In this document: piece after piece, positions 1-12,000 of the stretch
How the letters are laid out: each line of letters starts with the position of its first letter
Position numbering within the stretch: the first letter of the stretch is position 1
NCBI GenBank assembly: GCA_028583685.1
Contig: JAMXIF010001195.1
Span: forward strand, 17,552,515-17,616,514
Direction: 5' to 3'
Length of the DNA stretch: 64,000 nucleotides
Source of the DNA: Petaurus breviceps papuanus
Lineage: Eukaryota; Chordata; Mammalia; Diprotodontia; Petauridae
Program-made: the position numbers and the translations under genes
The notes under the pieces: generated by a model
Databases searched by the model: none
Told to the model about the DNA's origin: nothing
Seen by the model: only the letters and a program-made list of their open reading frames with translations

Positions 1-82
1 ACTTGTATAGTAGTGATCCATTGTATGTGCCGGATGACAGAACCTTTGTTACTGAAACGCAGGTTATACGAGAGACACTTTG
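1..82 (+). CDS. TUBGCP5: TUBGCP5 exon (5' cut by window edge)
   Basis: The reading begins with the last two bases of a His codon and gives LYSSDPLYVPDDRTFVTETQ and on to ETLW. The Trp codon is split: TG here, G at 1028. Donor GTAAGA at 83. A decayed copy of this exon sits at 1396-1473. Confidence 0.96.
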
Positions 83-3000
83 GTAAGACTCATTTACACG
101 AAATATGCAAGTGGGCTATAATTGATACAGTATAAAGAGCCAAGACTTTCTGAAGCTACTGAGGGGAGTCACCTACCTAGCTAGGTAAATCCTGGGGATT
201 TATCCGACACAAAAAAATTAACGGCTCTGTCCAAAAGCACAAAGTTAATGGGTGTTAGAGATGGATTTGAGCTGAGTTCCTTCTTAATTCTAACTCTGTA
301 TTCTGTCCACTGTGCTTCACTGTCTCTGTTGCCCTAACTATCCAAAATAACATAAGAGAATTTTTTGTTGGAAAATTTGGAATTTAGTTTGTTAAAGGGT
401 AATATTTTGAAGGTATTGCAAATGCTGGTCAGAAATTAGGTATAATGGCAGCTTTAACACCCAGATCATTTCAAAGTGGAAATATAAGAGGATGCAGACA
501 CCTAGCAACAGAGATAATGGAAGACTAGAGGTATCTGATAAACTCTGAAGGAAACATAAGCACAGGTATTTTAATTAGTTTGAGAGTATTCATATAAATT
601 GGCCTGTGGCTACAGACCTGTAAAGAAGCTGGATTTCTTAAGAAATTGGACTATATATAAGCAAAAAAGGAAACTGCACTCTGCAGTATTAATACTGTAT
701 ACTTCAGACTTTATCAGCGTTTTTAGGCTGACATTACATTTGGGAAGAACTATCTGTAAAAGGTTTTCACTGTCAAACTTTGAGGAATAAAATACCATAG
801 GTGTTTCTCGAGTCAGATGACTTTATGATTGAAATGCTTTAATTTTTGTGATAAAAAACTTTATGGGAATCAAACATGTACATTTGACATTTGATTTCAT
901 TTTCTGATTTAAAAAGAATTTAACTTTTTTTAAACCTTGGGTCCTATTTTGATAATTTTTCAGATATTCCTTTCAGATATTTTTTCTAGATTTTAAGTGT
1001 ATTAACTTCTCTTTTTTTTTATTACAGGTTACTTTCAGGGGTAAAAAAACTTTTCATATTTCAGTTGAATGATGGGAAAGTTACTGTGAGAAATAACATT
1101 GTAGTAACTCACTTGACACATGTAAGTTATTAGTCAATAAGTTTTACCTTCCTTTTATTTGTTTAAAGTTACTCCATCCTGAGTTTTAAGAAGTTTTTGT
1201 GAGCTATGTCAGCAATTAAAAATCAGAAGTGATTATTTGTTTGTTGTGACTTTATTAATTGATGTAGTCTTCCTGGTGCCTGAATGTCCTGATATGTAAA
1301 CTGAGGGTGTTATTAAAGAAAGATAGTTTTTCTTCCTTTCTGGATCACAGAAATGCCAGGGCAAATTATATGTTTCATGTATAGATTCAACATTTTTGTA
1401 GTAGTAGTCTGCTGTATGTGCCAGATGACAGAACCATTGTTTCTGAAACATAAGTTATACAGGAAACACTTTGGTAAGACCTATTTGCACTAAGGACACA
1501 AATGAACTATAATTTATAATAATCCTTAGGGGTAGAAAAAGTAGTTGGGGCATGGAGGAAGAGAAGAGACAAAATGCTTGCTTCATTGTCTTGAATTTCC
1601 CAGTCTTTCTAGGTTTCAAATTTTCACTTGAAAAATTGAGCAGTTTGGACTAGGTGATCTTTAAATCTCTTAAATGTAATGCTTCAAAGTCCTAGGCGTT
1701 GGTATTGACCCAAAGCTATTAACCTTAGTAGAATTTATTACCTCTAAAACATACCTTTTAAGTTACACCTAGCTCTCTTATGATTTCTCTGTATTTTTTC
1801 AAAAAGGCAAAAAAATATAATTTCTTGTAATATAGCATTACCAAATGAGTCTTTTCTGTGTATTTTCACTGGATGTGAAATTTGAGTATTCATTCTAACT
1901 TTGTTTTCTTTTATAAAATATTCTGAATTATAATTAAAATCATACTTTAAGTATTTTACATTACAGCAACCAATTTTTATGTTGCTGGGTAGCAATTTGA
2001 GCCTTCTGGTTTTGAGGGAGACTAACTTAGTTATGAAATACTCTTACAGAACTGTTTAAGATCGGTGCTGGAGCAGATAGCAGCATACGGCCAAGTTGTG
2101 TTTAGACTTCAGAAGTTTATTGATGAAGTAATGGGGCACGGTTCAGAAAGTACGTTACATGGAAATACTTCCACACCCAAGAAGTCCACTGAACCTCCAT
2201 TTAGAACCTACCAAGCTTTTATGTGGGCCTTGTATAAATATTTCATTAGTTTCAAAGAAGAGCTTAGTGAAATTGAGAAGTGCGTCATTAACAAAGGTAT
2301 TGAAATAATTCTTTGGTTTTACTTATGATATTATGACTTGTAATTTTTAAATATTTTTGGCTTTGTGGTTAATATGCACATTGGACGCTATAGACATTTC
2401 ATGCCTAGTATTCACTTTATCATTTGGGGGTTTTTATTTGGTTTATTTTTGCAGATACAACCGTTACTCTTTCAATAGTGGTAGACAAGTTATCACCTCG
2501 ACTGGTACAGCTCAAGGTTCTTCACAAAGTTTTTAGCACTGGCGTGGCAGAAGTTCCCCCTGATACTCGAAATGTTGTTCGAGCTTCTCACTTGCTTAAC
2601 ACACTTTACAAAGCCATTCTGGAATATGACAATGTGGGTGAAGCCTCTGAACAGACGGTATGTGAAGCTGATGTTTGGTTTAGATCATGTAAAGTAGGCT
2701 GACAAAACTGGTGTGGAGGTGACTCTTGATTTCCACAAGTTTTGTCAAGGAGTGCAAGCTTTTACAGATTATATTAACCTGAAAAGGTTTTGATCCCAGA
2801 CTAAGTGAAGGAATGTTAAGTCTGTCAAAGAAAAGAATGAGCTTATCTTACAGAGACGATCATCAGAAAGAGACCGCAGGAGCTCCCAAAGATGGTCAGC
2901 TTAGGTGTGGAAGGCAATGAGCTGAATTGCTGGAGGGCTGTACCCACACCAATAAAATTAGGAAACTTGGAGTATTGAAGGAATTGAACAATTACCAGGG

Positions 3001-6000
3001 CTTACATGAACCTGAAGCTGTGCTATGAAATTTGAAAACCTAAACATTTTTAAGCCTATGTATTCTTTTGGCAAAAGCAGAAATAATTTTTTAAAACCGT
3101 TTAGAGACCAAAATTTGTATAAGTAGAAGAACTGAACATCCATTCTATTAAAAGTTTATAAATATAATTTTATTGATAATATTTACCTTATTAATAACAT
3201 TTATGAGCAGGATAGTGGCAACAATGTGGTAAAAATAGCAGTGGGGCTAGATTTGAGGTCCTTACCCCAGTTCTGTCACAAACTATTTGTATGAATTTGG
3301 GCAAGTTGCTTTACATTTCTAGACCTCAGTTTCCTGATAATGCTAATTAAGCAAGGGCTTAGATTAGATGATCTTTAAAGTTCTATCCATCTCTAAGTCC
3401 TACCATAATTATTTTTGCTTTAAAGTCCTGGTACTATTTTGCCCTAGGTATTTGATTTACATGAGCATTTTGTAGCAAATACATTATTTTTTATAACTAC
3501 AGGGGAAATATCCAAGATACAATAAACCTATAAAGTATTTTTAAAGGTATAAATAGTTTTAGGTTTATTTTAGTGTAGATCCATACTCTCAGAGTAACCA
3601 GAATAGCTCAGGTAAAAGTGGTAATTCTTTTGAAATGTATGTAAGTTACAAGTAATATTATACTTCATTAGACTATTCAACCTTTGATTGAGAAAGATTG
3701 ATTTTACTTGCAATCCAAAATACCATAACATTTAGTGGTGGTGATGTCTTGTTGATTTTTATTACTTACCTTAAATTTTTTAATTTAACAAACAGCAAAA
3801 ATCATGAACTCTTAGGTCTGTAAAGAATGGAAAAGAGAATTGTATGTGAAATTGAACTTCTGTTCCAGTTTGGTTTTTAAGTGTATATTAAATTCAGTAC
3901 TTTTAGTAACAAAACTTTGCTTGTCTATTTAACCTTCCAGACTTGTGCTGTTCTGTGTTTTATTATGTTTCATTGATGCTCTCCTTTATTTTCTTTTTCT
4001 TGCATCACTTTCACTGCCTACCATCTCCTATAAACCTTGATTTTCAGTCAGTAAATCTTGATTGAGTACAAAATATGTACTAGACTGACTTGGGTAAATT
4101 ATACCTGAAGTGGGTCTATTTTCTTGTATGTTAGTTTGTATTGCACATAAAACATTTGCCAACCCCAACAGGCTAATGTTAGACTTTAGCCTATTGAACA
4201 TTGCCTCCGATAGTTATATGAAAAACAGATCTTCTAGATTTAAGTAAATTTGAGCAGTGAGATATATAATATAGCAAGATAGAATAAGCATGTTCTATTT
4301 TTAAAAATCATTTATATTGAAAATTAATTATTTTAGTTATATCACTCAGATATAGGCACTAAATCACTACTTAGACTAATACTTACAACTTCCATTCATC
4401 ATGAATTTGTCAGGCATCTCCTACATGCTAAGCGTAGGGCTGGGTACAAAAAGACAGAAATGAAACAATACTTACCTCAAGATTATCTTCTGCTGGATAG
4501 GAAAGCAAGTAAATCTAAGTGTATATATTGTGATTATGTTGTGAGGGTGGAGCCCTAACAATAGGGAGAATCAGGAAATTCCTCTTGTAAGAGGTGGCAC
4601 TTTTTACACTTTGCTTCCTTCCACACACACTGACCAGCTGCACTGGCCAACTTGCTTTTACTTGTACCCAACTATTATGTACAGAGAGCAGCAAATAGGC
4701 CAGCCTGGTTGGAACACAGAGTGTGATAGGGAGTGATGTGGAATTAATCTGGAAGAGAGCCTGGAGCCAGCTAACTAAAGGGCTTTGATCCCAGATGGAA
4801 GACCTTGTATCTTATAGAGACAGTAGGGAGTCACTGAAGCTTCTTGGTCACGGTCAGACTGCTTGTCGGCTTGAGCTGCTGGATGTCTGCTCCAGTGGTT
4901 TCAGTTTAGCAGGATTTAGAGAAGCTGGTGGACTTGGGGACTGATGAGCAAACACTGGCACTCACCCAGGCCAGAGGTGATGAGGGCTTGAACTAAGATA
5001 AGGGCAGAGTTGATAAGATCTGGTTTGATATAGGGGTTGGGTAAGTGAAGAATCCAGGGTGACTGAAGTGAGTGGAAGAGTGGAGTGCCCTGGATAGAAA
5101 TAGAGAATTTAGGGGGAAAGTCCGAGTTTGAGAAGTGGACAGATAGATGGATAGCTGTCTTAGAGCTGGCAGAGCCTGGGTTCAAATTCTCCCTCTGATA
5201 ACAGATACTCCCTGACTCTGTGGCCCTTAATTTCTCAGGTCAGTTCTCTTTGACGACTAAAAGTTGTAGAATAGTCTCTGATCCATGTTGGTGGTGGGAA
5301 TTTCTTCCCATTGGTTGCCAGAGTGATTTTCCTAAAGTGTTGATCTGACCTCGTCACTTATCTTCCCCTCCTGAGAAACTCCATTCACTCCCTTTTCCCT
5401 CCAGGGTCAAGTATAGAATTCTTTGTCTGGCATTTAAAGACCTTCCCAACCTGAGCCCTTCTTACCTTTCTGGTCTTCTTATGTACTTAGCTCCCTTCTG
5501 CACACTGTACTCCAGCTCCACTGGCCTTGCTTTCCTTCCTGCCCGACACTCCATCTTCTGATTCCATGCTTTTTTGCTGGTTGTTCCCCTGGCCTGGAAT
5601 GCTCTCCCTCACTTCTGCCTCGTGGCTTCCTTCAAGGCTCAGCTCAGATCCCACCTAGTGCAGGAGACCTTTCCTGATGCCTTCTTCCTGGCCCCCACTT
5701 CCTTTGCTCTAGGATTACCTTTAGTTTACACTATGTATTGGTATGTACGTAGTTGTTTGCATGTCTGCTTTCCCATTACAGTGTGAGTGCCACAACCACA
5801 AGAACTCTTTGGCCTTTCTTTGAATTCCCAGCACTCAGCACAGTGTCTCCTGAAGAGTAAGCACTTAATTAATGCTTGCTGAGTGGCTGTGTGAGTGAGA
5901 GAGGGAAGAAAGATCTAGCTTGATAACTTGAGGAAAGAGTAGAGTCAAAAGAAAAGTTTTTAAGGAATGGGGAAGATCTCAGCGTATTTGTAGGCATCAG

Positions 6001-9000
6001 GGAAGGAACCGATGAATCAATAGACTGAAAGTTAGTAGGAGATAGGGGGTATTCAGAAGGGCCACCCCCTGAGGCAGACAGGAAGGGATGGAATCCAGGG
6101 CACATGGCATTGGCAAGAAAGGTTGCCTCTTTCTCTAAGACGGTAATGAAGGAGGAAAGAGCGGAGTCGGATGTAGAGGAGATTTGAGGTGTACACTTGG
6201 GAACAAGGCAAGTTCATAATGGGCGGCCTCCTTTCTTTCCCCCAGTGAAGTCTGAGACTGTCATCCTCAGCTCCGAGGAATGGAGGAGACAGAGAATGTG
6301 GGTGGCTTGAGAAGAGGTTTGGAACAAATGCTGTGCAGCCTGGGATATTGAATCAATTAAAGAAAAGTTAAAAAGATCTCCTGTAGCAGTGAGATTAGGT
6401 AACATGCATTTGTAATAGGTCCATTCCATAAAACTGTAACTTCCTCCAGTGGCGTTCAACATTATGCTTATAGGTATGGAGAAAATACCGGAAGCAATCT
6501 GAAATTGGAGTTCGGAAAGGAATGAGCATAGATAACAGGTAGCCAAGGGCAGCTGTGCTAACGTGATTCCATATCAAGTATTGGAAAGTATTTCCTTTAA
6601 AATCTGTTGGCAGGAATTTGGGAAGCTCCCCATGGTGTATTATTAATTAGAGGAATGTGTTGGACTATACTAAATGCATTCTCCAGGATGCATTTTCAGT
6701 AATTCAGTGCAGCCTTACCCATTAATAGACCATCTGGCCTCCCAGTTGTCTTTAATTTTTAAAAAGTCCATTTTTTAAATACATAGTAAACTTATAACTC
6801 ATTTTTTAAAATTTCAAGGTTGATGTGGGTGGTTTCTAATGAATCGCGATCTTTTATTGCGTCTGTGTATCCTTTTGATTTTTTTATTTCACTTTAAATA
6901 CAATTAGAACAGAGGAGAAAACTTGACATTTAAAAAATCAACGCCACTCATTTTCTTGTTATTTATTTTTGTTTTGCGGATAGTTTGGCTGCCAGTGGTT
7001 TCAGGAAGAAGTCAGGATAGGTAGTAACTCAGATAATGTTAAAAGTTGTTTTCCCTGGCAGATAATAATAAAGGTGAGTTCCTTTTGTTTTAGTTTTCTG
7101 AGACTTCTTGCCTTTTTTCCTTGACTGCCCTCTAAAAAATACTTTTTAAAAATGAGTTGCAGAAATGATTAAAATATGTATTTCCTCAGTGTATGATGTT
7201 TTTTTGCAGCTGAAATTTTAAACTGTGAAATTTGATGTTATCAGGTCTCCCTCCTTTTTTCTCTTTGGGTTGAGACTGTAAGGCCATATCTACAGACTGT
7301 GGATGAATGGATAGTACATGGTAATCTGTTTGATCCTGCTAGAGAATTCATCATTCAAAGGTAAGAACAAAGTAATCACTGCATCAGCGACCTGTAATAA
7401 ACTTGGTGATATTGGGAGCGAGCTGCACAGTGCTACTTGTTACGGTGTCGTGACAGAGAATGATTCTCTTTCTGTCTGCGCTTTGAGGGGTGCTGTGCTA
7501 TAGCACACAGGCATGCCTCATTTTAGCGTATTTGACTTTATTGCACTTTGCACATACTGTGTTACAGATTGAAGGCTTGTGGCAGCCTTGCTTCGAGCAG
7601 GTTCTTGACACCATTTTTCCAACAGCTTGTGCTCATGTCATGTTTCTGTGTCACGTTTTAATAATCCTTGCAATGTTTCAAACTTTTATTATTCGTTATG
7701 TCTGTTGTGGTGATCTGTGCTCAATGATCTTGGATGTTAGTATTGTCATTGTTTTGGGGCACATGAACTGCACCCATATAAAACAGTGAATCTAATAGAT
7801 AAATGTTGTCTGTGTTCTGACTGCTCCACCAACCAGTCCTTCTCCTGTCTATCTCCCTCTCCTTGGCTCTCCCAATTCTCCAAGATACAATATTGAAATT
7901 AAGCCAATTAATAACCCTGCAATGGCCTCGAAGTGTTCAGGTGAAAGGAAGAGTCAATGGATGTGGCAAACTTCATTCTTGTCTTATTTTAAGAAATTGT
8001 CACAGCTATCCCAGCCTTCAGTAACCACTGCCCTGATCAGTCAGCAGCCATCAACATCGAAGCAAGACCATCCAACAATAACTCATTGAAGGGTCAGATA
8101 ATGGCTAGCATTTTTTAGCAACAAAGTATTTTTAAATTAAGGCGTGTACATCTTTTTAGGCACAATACTGTTGTGCGGTATATGCACTGGGAAACCAAAG
8201 GATTCGTATGACATTTTTTTTGCAGTGTTCTTTTAATCCCAGTGAGTGATCTGGAAACAAACCTAAAATATCCCTGAAGAACGTTGTACTAAGCTTGGAG
8301 TCAGCGTCTGACAGTTACCAGCTCTTCCACTCCAGACAAATCGCTTAATCTCTTATGTGTCTCAGTCAGTTCTCTAGGATTGGCTACAAGAGTTTGTCAT
8401 CTCTGATGATACGGGTTCCTGTACCAAAAATTCCACCACTGAGGAAATTACAGATCTTTGAATTGTATGTGGATTTTACTCTTTGATGTGTTTTTCGTGA
8501 GTGGGACAAAATGATAAAGAGATGGTCCCTGTTTTCAAGGAATTTAAAGCTTAGAATAGTTCAAAAACCTTTGAGGTCCCTTCTAGCTCTATAGGTACAA
8601 TCCTGTGTAAAACAGAACATGACTTAGATAAGAGCTGTAAATTACAGATCAAGTGAAGCTTGAAGGAAGGAAAGGCATTTTCCAACTAGAGGTTCAGGGT
8701 AGGCCACGTAGAGGAGAGAATATTTAAGGTGGGACGTAATGAATGGAGAGAATGTCAGTAGGAACAGAGGGTGACAGACAACTATTGTTAATTTATTAAT
8801 TCCGACTTGATGATGTCTTGGTTTAAACTATTCATCTGTTTAATTAGTTCCTCTATGACCTTTTAATTAGCCAGGCTAGTTTTACTAACTCTTCTAATTC
8901 TGTTTTTGGGGTTTTTTGTTTTTTTGTTAGGAATCAGGTTCTTAGAAGAGATTGTTATAGAAGGATATAACAGAGAAACAATGGTCCCATTATTAATCAT

Positions 9001-12000
9001 CATCATCTCATTCTTATCTTTTAATTTATTTTTATTTTATCTTATTTTTGAAGCTGAGTCTATTTTGTCAATGCTGGAAAAGCAAGGGCCAGTCACATGC
9101 CTGATCCCATTACTGATCAGCATGGGAGCTTTAACTGGATCTGTTTTTCCAAACTGGGCTGGTTCATCTCTTCCCTAACCATCTTCTCCCCCAAACCCCG
9201 TCACCTATACTTACACTCACACACTAGTGGGGATTAGAAGCATGTACCAACACAACTGGCTCATTCTCTTTTGGGATGAAATTCAATAGAAACAGTTGTG
9301 GGACAAGTTTATTTTTATTTATTTTATTTATTCCTTTATATTTGATGTTCTGCAGATAGTTGTAGGCTAAAATAACTGCTTTTTTGTAGTTCAGCAAAAA
9401 TACTGGGATGTAAGCATACCTTTTGTAGGCACACTGAAAGCATCTTGAGACAACTCCAAAAGCAGACAAGGTAACAAGAATGATCCATACCTTCTTTTTT
9501 TTGTTTGTTTGTTTTTTTTAATCCATACCTTCTTCTCTTCCATTTGGTTGTTTTCTCTTCCACTATGTCTTTATATTTTGAAGGCCTTTCATTTCATATA
9601 GTTTGTAGATTGTGAGTATTTAATATGAGGACACCTATTAAAAACATTCTTAAACTTTTGGGGGTCACTGTTATATCTGAGAAATTTTGAACAACACTTT
9701 TGTCTATAATAATATTGCTAGTTCTTGCTACCTGGTTATGTCTTGCTAGGTATTCGTTATTCATTAGGTGCTCAATTTTTCACAACCTATAGGAAGGTAT
9801 TAAACAGTTTCTCCTGTTTATTTGATTATATAGTAATGACAGATGATATAGTGTAATGTATAGAGCTGGATTTGGAACCAGGGAAAGAAAAGGAGAAAAA
9901 AATCAGGAAAATCCTACCTCTGATATTTATTAGCTGAATGACTATAAGCATGTCATTTAACCTCTTTGAGCAACCAGCATTTCTGTAAAATTATAAGTTA
10001 TTGATGGCTTACAATCATGTAGCAACAAGCACCCCAGCATACCCAGGATGGCTGCTAGCACACGTTCCTAGATCTGCTTTTCTGAAGGAAAGTGACTCAA
10101 AATGGATTAACAATCTTGCTTTAATCAAATATATGTCATTTACCTAGTTCAGGGGAAAAAGGTCAGCACCCCGAACTTCAGAGAATACAGAGGTTACCAG
10201 CAGACAAAAAATACAGACAGAGAAACAGATCAGCAGACAGGCTTCCAGCTGTCCAACCATTACATCCATACCTAGTCAGTTACGACAGAGGGAAGCACCA
10301 ATGTCTGGGTTTTCAAAGCTGGGGGAGGCTCAAAGGCTGCCCAGAGTCTCATCTGGTCAAATCACACAACTCTTCCCAAAGTGAGCCCCAAGGCAAAATC
10401 TCACATTAGGGTATATATAGCCTCTCCTGGGTCAGAGAATGTCACAACCCTCTAGACCCACTGTCCAATCACAAAGCAACAAAGTGTGGGTGTTCCTGAA
10501 AAACAAGCCTCCTGCCACAGGCTCCTTGTGGACCACATTCAGCCTATTGGGGGCAGAGTACATTTTCAAATCTGGGAAGGTTCTCAGAGTCACTTAAGCC
10601 TGTCAACGGGCCAAGGGGCAGGGAAGATCTTAAATTCCCATTCCCATAACAAATCCAGATCAGTAAAGGGAGTTCCCACGATGATAAAGTCATATATCTT
10701 TGGTGTGAGTTGATGTTTGTATGGCACTTTTTTGTACTATGTTCTGCTTACATGGATCCTTATATTCCCAGTTTTACAGATAGAAAACTTGACTTGCCCA
10801 TGGTTTCTTCAGTACTTGCCACTTTTCTTCTCATATTATTGATTGGTGATGTGTTATAGCCAGTGGACACCAACTGAACCTGTCCGTGTATTTTGGGGGC
10901 CCCCATAACTTGAGTTCCTTGGAGCTTGTAGTATTCTATAGCTCACAGCCATATAGTAGCACCCAAATAATATGGGAGAAACTTGGGGTCATTAAAAGCA
11001 CCGTTCATTTTCACAAAGGTTCAGTCCTAGGCTCAGCTTTTGGACATTGTTAATGTTTGTCTAAGATGTATGTACTAATGGATAAGCTATATGGGTTGTT
11101 TATCCAGCTGTATTATTCCTCACTTGTTTGTTTTTTCTTCTGTAGACAGTTAAGCCAGATCTTTTATGTTGTTAAGAAAACACTTCAAGATACTGGAGCA
11201 TTTCATTTTGGGACTAGAACCAAAGTGCAAAGCAGGAACCTTTAATGTATTGACTTCTATTTTTAAGAGCATCTATTCAGAGGTAGTAATGGGTATAGTC
11301 AACCTGGAGAGCATGGGTGGGAACAGACGAAGATGTTTCCCACTTCAGTTTAGCAGTAATGTAATGAGAGTTTTACCAGAAGTTATCCTTGAAAACAAAT
11401 TGTTTTGTTTGCAAAATTGCTGTTTTTGCTAAGGGAACACATTTTAATAGATTGTCACATTTAATGTTATTCAAGTTTCTGCGAAATACATTTAAGTAGA
11501 TTGAACTTGACATATTCTAACTTGCCGAGGCATTGTCCCAGTAGGATTAGCTCACAGACAGAAATTGTTCTTTTGGAGTATGTATTAAAAATGGAGTCTA
11601 CGGGCAACTAGGTGGCATAGTGAATAGAGCACCGGCCCTGGAGTCAGGAGGACTTGGGTTCAAATCCGGCCTCAGACACTTAACACTTACTAGCTGTGTG
11701 ACCTTGGGCAAGTCACTTAACCCCATATGCCCTGCCCTCCCCCTTCCAAAAAGCCAAAAAAAAATTTGATTCTATATTTTCTCAGAGTCTTTAATTTTAT
11801 TATTGGCAAGAGCTTCCTCCCAAGGTTCTTCATGATACTACATGACTTCTTATAGTTCTAACAGAGACTTACATGCGTGAATACTGCTTCACATTTGTGT
11901 GAACTAGTTTTCAATTATAAAATGCATAACTTTGACATTATTTAATGGAAGCCGTCTTAATGTAGAATGTAAACTCCATGAAGGCTAAGATTTAGTCATT

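Noticed and set aside
1233-1451. Minus-strand frame over the duplicated exon
   Set aside because: It is the antisense of a pseudo-exon; the plus-strand homology to TUBGCP5 explains the sequence.
4916-6546. Several minus- and plus-strand frames of 70-110 codons
   Set aside because: Most are decayed L2 reverse-transcriptase or 3' sequence. The 5886-6600 tract is unclassified but shows no intact gene.
7490-7789. 99-codon frame starting MLCYSTQACLILAYLTLLHF
   Set aside because: It lies in the non-coding 5' part of the Tigger1 relic.
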